Below are positions 40,825-49,707 of a DNA stretch of 64,000 nt, piece by piece; position 1 is the stretch's first letter; each line of letters begins with the position of its first letter. A program made the position numbers and the translations under genes. Source of the stretch: Cytobacillus firmus (lineage in GTDB: Bacteria; Bacillota; Bacilli; Bacillales; Cytobacillaceae); the NCBI RefSeq assembly GCF_023657595.1, contig NZ_CP098323.1, positions 2,008,001-2,072,000 on the forward strand, in the 5' to 3' direction. The notes under the pieces were generated by a model. That model worked only from the letters and a program-made list of their open reading frames with translations, had not been told where the DNA came from and made no database searches.

Positions 40825-42192
40825 ATGAACAATACGGCACTATTAATCAATAATCAATTGCTGGACTTGATTTTTGAAAGTACATACTATGGAATTGTGA
40901 TTGTTGATGCAGATGGAATCATTCAATATATGAGCAATAATTATTGTGATTTTCTTGAAGTTCAAAGAGACGAAGTTATTGGCAAACATGCAACGGATGT
41001 TATTGAAAATACAAAAATGCATCTCGTTGCACAAACTGGTAAACAGGATTTTGCTGATTTACAATTTTTGCAAGGCGATTTTGTCATCGCCAACCGCATT
41101 CCGATTATCGAAAATAATGATATTGTCGGAGCAGTCGGTACGATAATATTTCGTGATTTGGATGAATGGAAGAAATTGAACAGTCATATTAAAGGGGTAT
41201 TATCAGAGCTCAATTATTATCGAAGCGAATGGAATGAATCGAATGGATTAAGATATTCCCTTCATGATCTGATCGGGGAAACACCGGAGATTAAAGATCT
41301 GAAAGATAGAGTCATGCGCATTGCAAGAGGCGATATTTCTGTTCTTTTGAGGGGGGAGAGCGGTACAGGGAAGGAAATTGTTGCCCAAAGCATTCATCAG
41401 CTGAGTGAAAGGAGCGAGAAGCCTTTTGTTAAAGTAAACTGCGGCTCCATACCTGAACATTTATTGGAATCTGAGCTGTTCGGCTATGAGGATGGAGCAT
41501 TTACAGGTGCAAGAAAAGGCGGAAAAATAGGTAAATTCCATTTGGCTGATGGAGGGACTATTTTTCTTGATGAAGTAGGGGACATGCCATTGCATATGCA
41601 GGTGAAACTATTAAGGGTTCTCCAGGAAAGAGAATTCGAGCCTATTGGGGCGCTTCAGCCTAAAAAAGTGAATGTGAGAGTGATTGCTGCTACAAATCGT
41701 CCGCTTGAAAAAATGATCAATGATCAATTATTCCGGGAAGACTTGTTTTACAGGATTAATGCGGTGCAGTTATTTATACCGCCTTTAAGGTCCAGAAGAT
41801 CTGATTTGCCGATCTTGACCGAACACTTTTTGAGGAAAGCGACTAAGCGGATAGGCAAAAGGGTGACTGGAACAAGTCCTGAGGCAGCCGCTCTGATTAG
41901 ACAATATGACTGGCCGGGAAATATCCGGGAATTAGAAAACGTTCTGGAAGCCAGTGTCCACTTAACTGACAGTGAATTGATTGGTGTTGAGGAACTTCCT
42001 GATTATCTAAAAGGCGGGAAAAAGAAACCAGAAGTGAAAAATCTAAAAGTTTTATTGGAAGAAACCGAAAAGAATGCAATCGAAGCCGCTCTAAAAAGGT
42101 ACAGGTATGACAAAAATAAAGCTGCAGAATCATTGGGAATTGGCAATTCTACTATTTACGATAAAATAAAAAAATATAATATTTCTTTTTAA
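40825..42192 (+). CDS. Sigma-54-dependent activator with PAS sensor
   Basis: The 455-residue enhancer-binding protein has an N-terminal PAS domain (about residues 10-125). A AAA+ domain follows with Walker A GESGTGKE, the sigma-54 contact loop GAFTGA intact in EDGAFTGARKGG, Walker B IFLDEVGDM and the arginine-finger region. A Fis-type helix-turn-helix closes the protein (AAESLGIGNSTIYDKIKKYN). It needs sigma-54 (SigL) and should drive the -24/-12 promoter found 167 bases downstream of its stop. The PAS domain would sense an intracellular small molecule, probably the substrate of the following operon. Confidence 0.93.
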   Translation: MNNTALLINNQLLDLIFESTYYGIVIVDADGIIQYMSNNYCDFLEVQRDEVIGKHATDVIENTKMHLVAQTGKQDFADLQFLQGDFVIANRIPIIENNDIVGAVGTIIFRDLDEWKKLNSHIKGVLSELNYYRSEWNESNGLRYSLHDLIGETPEIKDLKDRVMRIARGDISVLLRGESGTGKEIVAQSIHQLSERSEKPFVKVNCGSIPEHLLESELFGYEDGAFTGARKGGKIGKFHLADGGTIFLDEVGDMPLHMQVKLLRVLQEREFEPIGALQPKKVNVRVIAATNRPLEKMINDQLFREDLFYRINAVQLFIPPLRSRRSDLPILTEHFLRKATKRIGKRVTGTSPEAAALIRQYDWPGNIRELENVLEASVHLTDSELIGVEELPDYLKGGKKKPEVKNLKVLLEETEKNAIEAALKRYRYDKNKAAESLGIGNSTIYDKIKKYNISF

Positions 42193-42195
42193 TGC

Positions 42196-42240
42196 CAAAA
42201 ATCCGGGAACTCGGAATCCAATCCGAAATCCCGGATTTTT
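42196..42240 (+). terminator. Terminator of the activator gene
   Basis: AAAAATCCGGGA and TCCCGGATTTTT pair, with an inner CGGA/TCCG stem. It isolates the activator from the operon it controls. Confidence 0.88.
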
Positions 42241-42358
42241 GCGTTTTTCATTTTAGTTTTAATATTTGAGGACATGTATATGCAGTAATATTTCTGAAAA
42301 GTCGGAAAAATAATATCGTGAATCTGGCAGGAATGGCTTATCCATTGAAATTCCAATG

Positions 42359-42374
42359 TGGCACAAAACTTGCA
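42359..42374 (+). promoter_or_regulatory. Sigma-54 (-24/-12) promoter
   Basis: TGGCACAAAACTTGCA matches the sigma-54 consensus TGGCAC-N5-TTGC exactly, 69 bases before the acyl-CoA ligase start. The upstream activator gene fits it. Binding sites for the activator were not pinned down. Confidence 0.9.
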
Positions 42375-42443
42375 TTATGTTTTTAATAGAAAACTATTTT
42401 GAAAGATATGTATACGCTTACATAACTAAAGGAGGAGGATTTC

Positions 42444-43988
42444 TTGGATCTCGGATATTTTACAAGGAAAATGGCACTTGATATTAATCGTGAAAATCCT
42501 GCCAAAGTGGCTATTAAAGAAGAATCCGGCAGAGAATGGAGTTACGAATGCCTTCACCGGACTTCAAACTCTTATGCAAACAAGCTTAAAGATCTTGGTG
42601 TCCAAAAAGGCGATAGGATAGGGATTCTGCTCTATAACTGTCTTGAGTATTTCGCGTTGTATTTTGCAGCTGCAAAAATTGGAGCTATCGCTGTCCGTCT
42701 GAACTTCCGTCTGACCAGCAGCGAATTTGAGTATGCCCTAAATGATTCCGGTACAAAAATTTTATGCTTTCACTCGGAGCTGGCTCCCAGGATTGAATCT
42801 ATTCGCAAAAATACAGGAGTGGAAAGGTATATTTGCCTGGCGGGTAGGACTGGGCCGATACCGGTATGGGCTCAAAGCTGGAGTCTGCTGGAGAATGGCG
42901 GTGAAGATGAAATCAGTACAGACTCCATTCGCCTCAGCGATCCCGTAATGTTAATGTATACGTCCGGTACGACCGGTAGACCGAAAGGGGCCATCTGGAC
43001 TCACGAAACCACTTTTTGGTTCTCTGTTATGCAGGCTCTTAAGTGGAACTTTAAAGGAAAGGAAATCGGAATGACTACCGGCCCGCTCTATCATGTAGGA
43101 GCAATGGAAGATATTGCGCTTCCCATTTTAATGATGGGGGGAACGGTGATTATAACTGAGAGCAAAGGTTTTGAAATAACCAGAATCTTATCAGTGATAG
43201 AAAAGGAATACGTAACGGATTGTTTCCTTTTCCCTTTTATGATTTATGAAATGCTCAATCTTGCTAATCTTGTGGATTACAAATTTATAAATCTAAAAAC
43301 AATTTATACAGGCGGAGACCCGTTAATGCCTTGGGCACTTGAAAAATTAAAAGAGAATTTCCCGCATATAGGCATTGTTCAGGTTTATGGACTTACAGAA
43401 GGAACTCCCATTGCCGCCTGTCTTGATTCCGAGGATGCTTTGAAAAAGGGGAAAACGGTTGGAAAGCCATTGCCATTGACTGAAATTCAAATTATTGATC
43501 AGAACAGAGTGCCCCTTCCTCCAGGGGAAATCGGGGAAATTGCCATTAAAAGCCCTGCCGTGTCAGCTGGATATTGGCGAAAACCGGAAGCCACCAAAGA
43601 AACTTTCACAGGCGGATGGTGCAGGACAGGAGATTTAGGGGTGCTGGATGAAGAAGGATATTTATCCATTGCCGGACGAAAAAAAGATATGATTCGGAGC
43701 GGCGGAGAAAATGTGTATGCTGCTGAAATTGAAGATGTCTTATACCGCCTTGAAGGTGTGAAGGAAGTATCCATTATTGGTGTTCCTGATCCGAAATATA
43801 TTGAAGCTGTATGTGCAGTCATAGTCAAAAAGGAAGGCAGCACGTTTACAGAAGAAGAAGTCATCGAACATTGCAAAAAGTATCTTGCAAGCTATAAAAA
43901 ACCAAGAAAAATTATCTTTACAGAAGAGCTGCCCCGCACACCTTCAGGTAAGGTTCAGAAGTTCATGCTAAGAGAACAATATAGCTGA
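42444..43988 (+). CDS. AMP-forming acyl-CoA synthetase/ligase
   Basis: The 514-residue ANL-superfamily ligase starts at a TTG after GGAGGAGG. It has the P-loop motif MYTSGTTGRPKGAIWTH, the VYGLTEGTP segment, the hinge GWCRTGDLG and the C-terminal catalytic lysine in RTPSGKVQKF. It activates a carboxylic acid as its CoA thioester. Together with the hydratase and symporter genes behind it, it suggests uptake and CoA-dependent breakdown of a short or substituted organic acid. The type resembles crotonobetaine/carnitine or medium-chain ligases, but the substrate is not determined. Confidence 0.92.
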   Translation: MDLGYFTRKMALDINRENPAKVAIKEESGREWSYECLHRTSNSYANKLKDLGVQKGDRIGILLYNCLEYFALYFAAAKIGAIAVRLNFRLTSSEFEYALNDSGTKILCFHSELAPRIESIRKNTGVERYICLAGRTGPIPVWAQSWSLLENGGEDEISTDSIRLSDPVMLMYTSGTTGRPKGAIWTHETTFWFSVMQALKWNFKGKEIGMTTGPLYHVGAMEDIALPILMMGGTVIITESKGFEITRILSVIEKEYVTDCFLFPFMIYEMLNLANLVDYKFINLKTIYTGGDPLMPWALEKLKENFPHIGIVQVYGLTEGTPIAACLDSEDALKKGKTVGKPLPLTEIQIIDQNRVPLPPGEIGEIAIKSPAVSAGYWRKPEATKETFTGGWCRTGDLGVLDEEGYLSIAGRKKDMIRSGGENVYAAEIEDVLYRLEGVKEVSIIGVPDPKYIEAVCAVIVKKEGSTFTEEEVIEHCKKYLASYKKPRKIIFTEELPRTPSGKVQKFMLREQYS

Positions 43989-44005
43989 GATGAGGAGGAA
44001 TGAAA

Positions 44006-44797
44006 TTGGAAAAAACAAAAGCTGTTTCCTGGTCCATTCAAAACAAAATTGCCATTATTATAATCGATAATCCACCACTGAATGTTCTAAGTGAGGAAGT
44101 CATTGAGCTTTTATCAATTGCTGCGGATGAAATTGAAAGCGATTCCAATATCAAAGCTGTTATCGTAACGGGGGCTGGAGAAAGGGCTTTTGTCGCAGGT
44201 GGCGATATAAAGGGTTTTCCTGATTGGATGGGAAAAGGGATTGAACTGGCAAAGGAAAAGTCTCTCTGGCTTCAGGAGCCTTTAAATAAACTGGAAAGGC
44301 TGCCGCAGCCCACGATAGCTGCCATTAATGGGTTTGCTCTGGGAGGCGGCTGTGAATTGGCTTTAAGCTGTGATATCCGGATAGCAGAGGAGCACATAAA
44401 AATCGGGCTGCCTGAAATCAAGCTTGGCTTATTTCCAGGTGCGGGAGGAACTCAGCGGCTATCACGTCTTATTGGTAAATCAAAAGCAAAAGAAATGATT
44501 TTCACCGGTGAGCCACTGTCTGCAGAGGATGCCTGGCGGATAGGCTTAATTAACCGGATTGCCCCTAAAGGAAAGTCGCTTGAAACAGCCTTGGATCTGG
44601 CGGAATCTATCAGCAATCATTCACTTCCCGCCCTGGCTTTTGCCAAGAGGTCGATAGATAAAGGTTATGAGCAAAGGCTTGAAAACGGACTCATCACCGA
44701 GGCTGAATATTTTGGCCAAGTTTTTCAGACCGAGGATATTAAGGAGGGGGTCGGGGCTTTTATACAAAAAAGGGACCCTAAATTTACTGATCAATAA
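44006..44797 (+). CDS. Enoyl-CoA hydratase/isomerase family protein
   Basis: This crotonase-fold enzyme has about 263 residues. The oxyanion-hole motifs are AFVAGGDIKGF and FALGGGCELALSCDIRIA, and LPEIKLGLFPGAGGTQRL carries the glutamate region of hydratases. An ATG at 44000 is only one base from GGAGG, so the TTG at 44006 with a 7-base gap is the better start. It acts on the CoA ester made by the preceding ligase, hydrating or dehydrating it. Confidence 0.9.
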   Translation: MEKTKAVSWSIQNKIAIIIIDNPPLNVLSEEVIELLSIAADEIESDSNIKAVIVTGAGERAFVAGGDIKGFPDWMGKGIELAKEKSLWLQEPLNKLERLPQPTIAAINGFALGGGCELALSCDIRIAEEHIKIGLPEIKLGLFPGAGGTQRLSRLIGKSKAKEMIFTGEPLSAEDAWRIGLINRIAPKGKSLETALDLAESISNHSLPALAFAKRSIDKGYEQRLENGLITEAEYFGQVFQTEDIKEGVGAFIQKRDPKFTDQ

Positions 44798-44820
44798 TTT
44801 AAAGATTAGGAGGAATAAAA

Positions 44821-44946
44821 ATGTTTGGATTATCGCCATTAATGACTTTTATGTTATTTGTTTTTTGGCCGCTGTCATTGGCCGCCGCTGGATTATGGGG
44901 ATTATTGGCATTTAAAAATAAAGAGGAAGAGGATGATGCTTTATGA
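44821..44946 (+). CDS. Symporter small accessory protein, 41 aa
   Basis: A single-helix membrane peptide, MFGLSPLMTFMLFVFWPLSL then AAAGLWGLLAF and an acidic tail. AGGAGGAAT precedes the ATG, and the stop overlaps the symporter start as ATGA. Peptides of this size and position accompany many sodium:solute symporters and are annotated as symporter small accessory proteins. It probably associates with the symporter. Confidence 0.8.
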   Translation: MFGLSPLMTFMLFVFWPLSLAAAGLWGLLAFKNKEEEDDAL

Positions 44947-46439
44947 TTTTGGCAATCGGAATTATCTATCTGCTTGTAATCCTGGTTATAGGGTTATTAT
45001 CGATGAAGCATCAGAAAGACATGGACACCTTCTATACCGGGGGCCGGAGATTTGGCCCGTGGCTTGTTGCCCTGGCTGTCTCTTCCACAACCATGTCCGG
45101 ATACGGTTTTATTGGATTGACTGGGCTTGTGTATGAGCATGGCTATGCCATTTTTATGATCGGTATTTTTGCCACTGCCGGGATTTTTGTAAGCTTTTTG
45201 GTATTGGCTAAGCCGATGAGGAGAATTACACAAAAATTTGGCGCTCTGACCATTCCGGATTTATTGGAAATCCGCTATAACAGTAAAACAGTGCGGGCCA
45301 TTACTGCACTTGCCATTCTTGGAGGAGCAATAGGCTATCAGATGGCTCAATATAAAGCATTGGGCAATATGCTTGAAACTGTCTTAGGAGTTGATTATAA
45401 ACTTGCTTTATTTATAGGAGTGGCCATATTAACGGTTTATGTTGTTGGCGGCGGAATGATCAGTGCCGTCTGGACAGACTTTATTCAAATGATTGTTATG
45501 ATTGTTGGCTCTTTAATTGTTTTCATAGGCGGAATGAGAATGGTTGGAGGCATGTCCCAGATGAATGCTGAACTGACAGCTATTAATCCTGATATGGTTC
45601 AGGCCTTCCATACTACAGGCCCAATCGGAATTTTTGCTTTTATTTCTTATTTCTTCATTTATGTAATTGGACATCAGGGACAGCCGCATGTGGTAACCAA
45701 ATTTTATATGATCAGAAAAATTTCCATGCTTAAGTGGGCTTGCATTATAGCGGCATCCACTTACGCATTAACAGCTTTATTATGGTTTGTAGGATTATAT
45801 ACACGCGTAATGGTAAACCGCGGGGAAATGGCAGCACCGGCAACTCCTGATATGGTGGCCCCAATGTTTATCGAAAACTTTTTCCCGCCTGTTGTCGCCG
45901 GGATCATATTTGCCGCTGTAATGGCAGCAATCATGTCAACCAGCGAAGCATTTCTTCTAGTAGCAAGCTCATCGATTGTAAGAGATATATACCAGCAGAT
46001 TATTAAGAAAGGTGAAAAATTACCGGAGAAAAAGGAATTGGCCCTATCCAGATGGTTTACTCTTATCATCATTGCTATTACATTCCTGCTCTCACTAAAT
46101 CCGCCTGATCTCGTTGGCTGGCTTGGCAATGCATCCTGGGGAATCTTCTCAGCCTCATTGCTGCCTGTATTGAGCATTGGTCTGCTGTGGAAGCGCGCAA
46201 CAAAGACAGCTGCTATTTGCTCATCTGCATTAGGTTTCATCTCGAGCCTTGGTCTTTACATTTTGAAAGTAAAAGGGATTTATGTTCCGGCACTTGATAC
46301 TGGTGCTATTGCTATGATCATCTCTACTTTATCATTGGTTGGAATCTCCCTCATCACAAAACCGGCATCCAGCCCAATTTTTGAAGATAAGCCCGGTCAG
46401 GCTGCTAAAACCGATCCTGCTGCAGCTAATCTTTCATAG
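44943..46439 (+). CDS. Sodium:solute symporter (SSS family)
   Basis: The 498-residue transporter has about 13 membrane helices and SSS landmarks: FYTGGRRFGPWLVALAVSSTTMSGYGFIG, the GGGMISAVWTDFIQM stretch (in part) and VMAAIMSTSEAFLLVASS. It imports an organic acid or betaine with sodium. It is the last gene of the sigma-54-dependent operon and very likely supplies the ligase substrate. The alanine-rich C-terminal tail is cytoplasmic. Confidence 0.92.
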   Translation: MILAIGIIYLLVILVIGLLSMKHQKDMDTFYTGGRRFGPWLVALAVSSTTMSGYGFIGLTGLVYEHGYAIFMIGIFATAGIFVSFLVLAKPMRRITQKFGALTIPDLLEIRYNSKTVRAITALAILGGAIGYQMAQYKALGNMLETVLGVDYKLALFIGVAILTVYVVGGGMISAVWTDFIQMIVMIVGSLIVFIGGMRMVGGMSQMNAELTAINPDMVQAFHTTGPIGIFAFISYFFIYVIGHQGQPHVVTKFYMIRKISMLKWACIIAASTYALTALLWFVGLYTRVMVNRGEMAAPATPDMVAPMFIENFFPPVVAGIIFAAVMAAIMSTSEAFLLVASSSIVRDIYQQIIKKGEKLPEKKELALSRWFTLIIIAITFLLSLNPPDLVGWLGNASWGIFSASLLPVLSIGLLWKRATKTAAICSSALGFISSLGLYILKVKGIYVPALDTGAIAMIISTLSLVGISLITKPASSPIFEDKPGQAAKTDPAAANLS

Positions 46440-46602
46440 TTTAAGAAAACTTCCGCGGGTGTTTTTTAAAATAGGTAAAAAGGTACAACTTAACTTGCAG
46501 AATGGCAGGAATACCCCTTTCCGCCGGTGAATACAATTAGAAAATGGAAACAGCTTTCTATATAGAGAAAGGAAGCAAATATTTAAAAAAGCTGGGGGAA
46601 AA

Positions 46603-47628
46603 ATGACTAAGCGAAAATGGGGAATAGCACTTTTGTTTATTGTCTGTTTCATAGGATTAGCCGGGTGTTCAGGAAAAACTGCCGGCGATAATGAGCCGGA
46701 GAAAAAGGCCGCGGAAGAGAAGTCTAAAGAAGATAAGACAAAAGAGGAGGCAAAGGCAGAGGAGCAGGCTAAAGAGGAAGAAAAGAAGGAAGAAATAAAG
46801 CCGGTTGTGGTTAATGTCATCGATCCTGATGCAAAAACAGTGCTAAAGACCTTCAGCCCTGCTGAAATGGGATTTGGTGAGGATGATGAAAAATATAAAG
46901 CAGATCTTTCCCAATGGGCCAAGGAAATAGCGCGAGGAACGGATACAATAAAAGGCTATGACCAAAGGATGACCCTTGACAAAATTGGTCCCGATGGCAA
47001 TATCATTAAAGGGCAGCCTGAGATTATTCTTGAAGAAAGCGAATTAGTGGATAAGATTTTCGCTGCTTCTGTAAGCGGCGGGGATGTTGAGCTGCCGCTC
47101 TATGTTTCAGAAAGCGGTTATGATCCTGCTGATGTACCTCATTTAGGAGAAGTAATCGTCGCATCCTATAGTACCAATTTTAACAGCGGCGTGGCAGGCA
47201 GGACAAAAAACATTGAACTCTCAGCAGAAGCCATCAATAATATCATTCTTGGTGAGGGAGATCACTTTTCTTTTAATACAACAGTGGGGCCCAGTGATGA
47301 AGCACATGGGTATCAGCCTGCAGAGGAAGCCATTAATGGCAAGCTCGTAATGGGGATTGGGGGCGGTATTTGCCAAACATCCTCCACTCTATACAACGCT
47401 GTTGATAAAGTCGGGGTCAGTTATGTAGAAAAACACCACCATTCTGTAACGGTGGGTTATGTCCCAAAGGGCCGGGACGCAACCGTTTCATATGGAGGCA
47501 AAGACTTCAGGTTTGAAAACACAACCGGCATCCCGCTTCTTGTAAAAGCAAACTTCGGAAATGGTGTCTTAACAATTGAAATCAGAACAGCAAAAAAGTA
47601 TGAGGGAATGCTTAAGAAAGCAGTTTAA
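46603..47628 (+). CDS. VanW-family lipoprotein
   Basis: The 341-residue lipoprotein has signal lipobox LAGC and a long E/K/A-rich linker (about residues 28-65). The VanW domain in the C-terminal half shows SYSTNFNSGVAGRTKNIELSA (in part), GDHFSFNTTVGPS and GGGICQTSSTLYNAV. VanW proteins are cell-surface and of unknown reaction, often linked to peptidoglycan. The charged linker probably spans the wall. It is a single-gene transcript with its own terminator. Confidence 0.88.
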   Translation: MTKRKWGIALLFIVCFIGLAGCSGKTAGDNEPEKKAAEEKSKEDKTKEEAKAEEQAKEEEKKEEIKPVVVNVIDPDAKTVLKTFSPAEMGFGEDDEKYKADLSQWAKEIARGTDTIKGYDQRMTLDKIGPDGNIIKGQPEIILEESELVDKIFAASVSGGDVELPLYVSESGYDPADVPHLGEVIVASYSTNFNSGVAGRTKNIELSAEAINNIILGEGDHFSFNTTVGPSDEAHGYQPAEEAINGKLVMGIGGGICQTSSTLYNAVDKVGVSYVEKHHHSVTVGYVPKGRDATVSYGGKDFRFENTTGIPLLVKANFGNGVLTIEIRTAKKYEGMLKKAV

Positions 47629-47634
47629 CTGCAT

Positions 47635-47680
47635 CAGGCACCTAAGACTTATTTCCGGTTTAGGTGCCTGAGCTGTTTTT
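47635..47680 (+). terminator. Terminator of the VanW gene
   Basis: CAGGCACCTAA and TTAGGTGCCTG form a perfect 11-bp stem followed by GTTTTT. Confidence 0.85.
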
Positions 47681-47766
47681 AATGCACTGAATAAGTTATG
47701 GAAAAATAAGCAAATAGCGGAGGGGTTTGTCCACACCATTCCAGTCACTTTTAATACAATAATATA

Positions 47767-47842
47767 GAAGATCTCCTCCCTAAGGATCTTTGGTCTGCAT
47801 AGTCGCCGCTAATCTGCCAGCCGGATTAGCGGCATTTTTTTT
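47767..47842 (+). ncRNA. Candidate small RNA with C-rich loop
   Basis: A TACAAT -10-like box at 47755-47760 would start RNA near 47767. The RNA begins with a hairpin AAGATC/GATCTT (47768-47790) whose 11-base loop TCCTCCCTAAG is complementary to ribosome-binding sites. It ends with a strong terminator, GCCGCTAATC/GATTAGCGGC (47805-47833) plus eight T. No good -35 box is visible. Only inference supports an antisense role. Confidence 0.45.
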
Positions 47843-47986
47843 GTATTATTATGAAAATAATAGCGAAAGAAGGAGAATTTTCTGTAAATATCTGAAGATC
47901 CAGGTAAAAAGCACCTGACTTACCAGTTGTGTTCATGATAAATTATAAGTAGAATATCCTATCATATCTGGAAATGAGGAAAAGGC

Positions 47987-49675
47987 ATGAAATTATCTGT
48001 GGCAAAAAAACTGTTCCTCGGGTTTTTGTCTGTCCTTTTATTATTTGGTCTTGTCGCCGGTTTATCAAATTACGAACTCGGTAATGTTAACAGAAATTAT
48101 CAAAGTTTAATAGATGATAATGTCTCTGAAGTGATGCTTGTAAAAACACTGAAGGCAGAGCTTATGAATGAAGCAGGGGGAATCCGCGGCTATCTCCTGA
48201 CAGGCGACTCTACATATCTGAGTGACTATGAAAGTTCCCGCAAGAGGATGGAACATCATATCAATAAACTGAATGAATTAGCCGGCAATAAGAAGGAGAA
48301 GGAATTGGCGCAAGAACTGGGAGTGCTCCATAATCGCTATCAGAGCATTATTGACAAAGAAATTAAGTTTAAGCTGGAGGAAAATAATGCTTATATGTCA
48401 TTAGTTGAAACTTCCGATAAACAGATCAGCCAGGATTTTAATAAAAAAGCGGATGAACTTGTAAAATTTTATGAATCCCAATTAAATGCCGGGATAAATG
48501 AAACTGTCTCTGGCGTTAAATTCTCTCAGACGATTACTTTAATTATTTCGATTACAGCCGTTATTGCTGCCATGCTGATCGCTTATTTTATAAGCAGAAT
48601 GATATCCAGGCCGATTAACCTGGCTGCAGGAGCGATAGACAAAGTGGCAGGAGGAGATTTAAGTCAGACCTCTATTAAAGTAAAAAACCGGGATGAAATA
48701 GGAGTGTTTATTTTATCATTAAATAAAATGGTCCAGGACTTGAGGTCTCTAGTCAGCCAGGTAAGAAGCACATCAGAACAAGTGGCATCAAGCAGTGAAC
48801 AGCTGGCTGCAAGTGCAGACGAAAGTTCTTTGGCTTCTGAACAGGTAGCTGCTATTTCGCAGAAAAATGCTCTGGGGACTGAACAGCAGCTTTACCGTTT
48901 TAGAGAGGTATCTTCTTCAATTAAGGAGATTGCTTCCGGAATGCAGCAAATTTCTTCAAGTAGCGAGCTGATGCTTGAAGCAGCGGAAAAGGCAGATTTT
49001 TTAACTAAACAAGGCACTAATTCAGTCGATAATATTGTAAGGCAAATGAATGAAATAAATACTACAGTAGGCAGTGCTGCTCAGCATATTTATACGCTCG
49101 AATCCCGGTCAAAAGAAATCAGCAATATCGTTGAATTGATCACGAATATCGCAGAACAGACAAATTTGCTTGCACTCAATGCTGCCATTGAAGCTGCAAG
49201 GGCGGGTGAGCACGGGAGAGGCTTCTCGGTTGTCGCTGACGAGGTCCGTAAATTGGCAGAGGGATCCAAGCAATCTGCCATTCAGATTCAGCAAATGATA
49301 GGGCTTATTCAGGAAGAAACAAAGCATGCCGTTCTGGCAATGGAAAAAGGAAATGAACAGGTAAGGGATGGCCTCGAAGATACAATGGAAGCAAGTGCAG
49401 CTTTTGATGAGATCGCCCATTCAATGGGTGATGTAACATACAAAGTTGAAGAAGTCTCATCCTCAGTGGAAGAACTGACTGCCTTAACCACCCAGATTAT
49501 TGATGTTATGTCCAATGTGCAGGACATTTCAGAAAAAAACGCAGCAGCTTCACAGGAAACTTCAGCCGCAACAGAAGAGCAGCTTGCCACCATGGAAGAA
49601 GTATCATCATCAGCGGGGTCTCTTGCAAAACTTTCTGAAGAATTGCAGGAACTTGTATCAAGATTTAAATTATAA
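47987..49675 (+). CDS. Methyl-accepting chemotaxis protein
   Basis: The 562-residue receptor has an N-terminal membrane helix, a four-helix-bundle extracytoplasmic sensor (about residues 30-180, CHASE3/4HB-like with [16 protein letters not shown]), a second membrane helix, a HAMP domain ([19 protein letters not shown], in part) and a cytoplasmic signalling domain. The invariant hairpin tip lies around [20 protein letters not shown]. The ligand is unknown. Confidence 0.93.
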   Translation: MKLSVAKKLFLGFLSVLLLFGLVAGLSNYELGNVNRNYQSLIDDNVSEVMLVKTLKAELMNEAGGIRGYLLTGDSTYLSDYESSRKRMEHHINKLNELAGNKKEKELAQELGVLHNRYQSIIDKEIKFKLEENNAYMSLVETSDKQISQDFNKKADELVKFYESQLNAGINETVSGVKFSQTITLIISITAVIAAMLIAYFISRMISRPINLAAGAIDKVAGGDLSQTSIKVKNRDEIGVFILSLNKMVQDLRSLVSQVRSTSEQVASSSEQLAASADESSLASEQVAAISQKNALGTEQQLYRFREVSSSIKEIASGMQQISSSSELMLEAAEKADFLTKQGTNSVDNIVRQMNEINTTVGSAAQHIYTLESRSKEISNIVELITNIAEQTNLLALNAAIEAARAGEHGRGFSVVADEVRKLAEGSKQSAIQIQQMIGLIQEETKHAVLAMEKGNEQVRDGLEDTMEASAAFDEIAHSMGDVTYKVEEVSSSVEELTALTTQIIDVMSNVQDISEKNAAASQETSAATEEQLATMEEVSSSAGSLAKLSEELQELVSRFKL

Positions 49676-49699
49676 AAGGGACTCAGCTGAGTCCCTTTT
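49674..49699. terminator. Convergent terminator
   Basis: AAAAGGGACTCA and TGAGTCCCTTTT with a two-base gap, between the chemoreceptor and the ycgQ-like gene. Confidence 0.85.
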
Positions 49700-49707
49700 G
49701 AATTTTA

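Larger units (their letters stand above)
47629..47986. other. Intergenic region with two terminators
   Basis: About 360 bases between the VanW gene and the chemoreceptor. The VanW terminator is at 47635-47680. A second complete terminator at 47805-47842, preceded by a hairpin with a C-rich loop, marks a likely short independent RNA (listed separately). Nothing else is recognised, and no sigma-D promoter is evident for the chemoreceptor. Confidence 0.5.

Noticed and set aside
45761-46240. 159-codon antisense frame within the symporter gene
   Set aside because: Shadow of a strongly supported gene on the opposite strand.
46434-46922. 162-codon antisense frame over the VanW gene start
   Set aside because: Low-complexity mirror of the E/K/A-rich linker of the lipoprotein.
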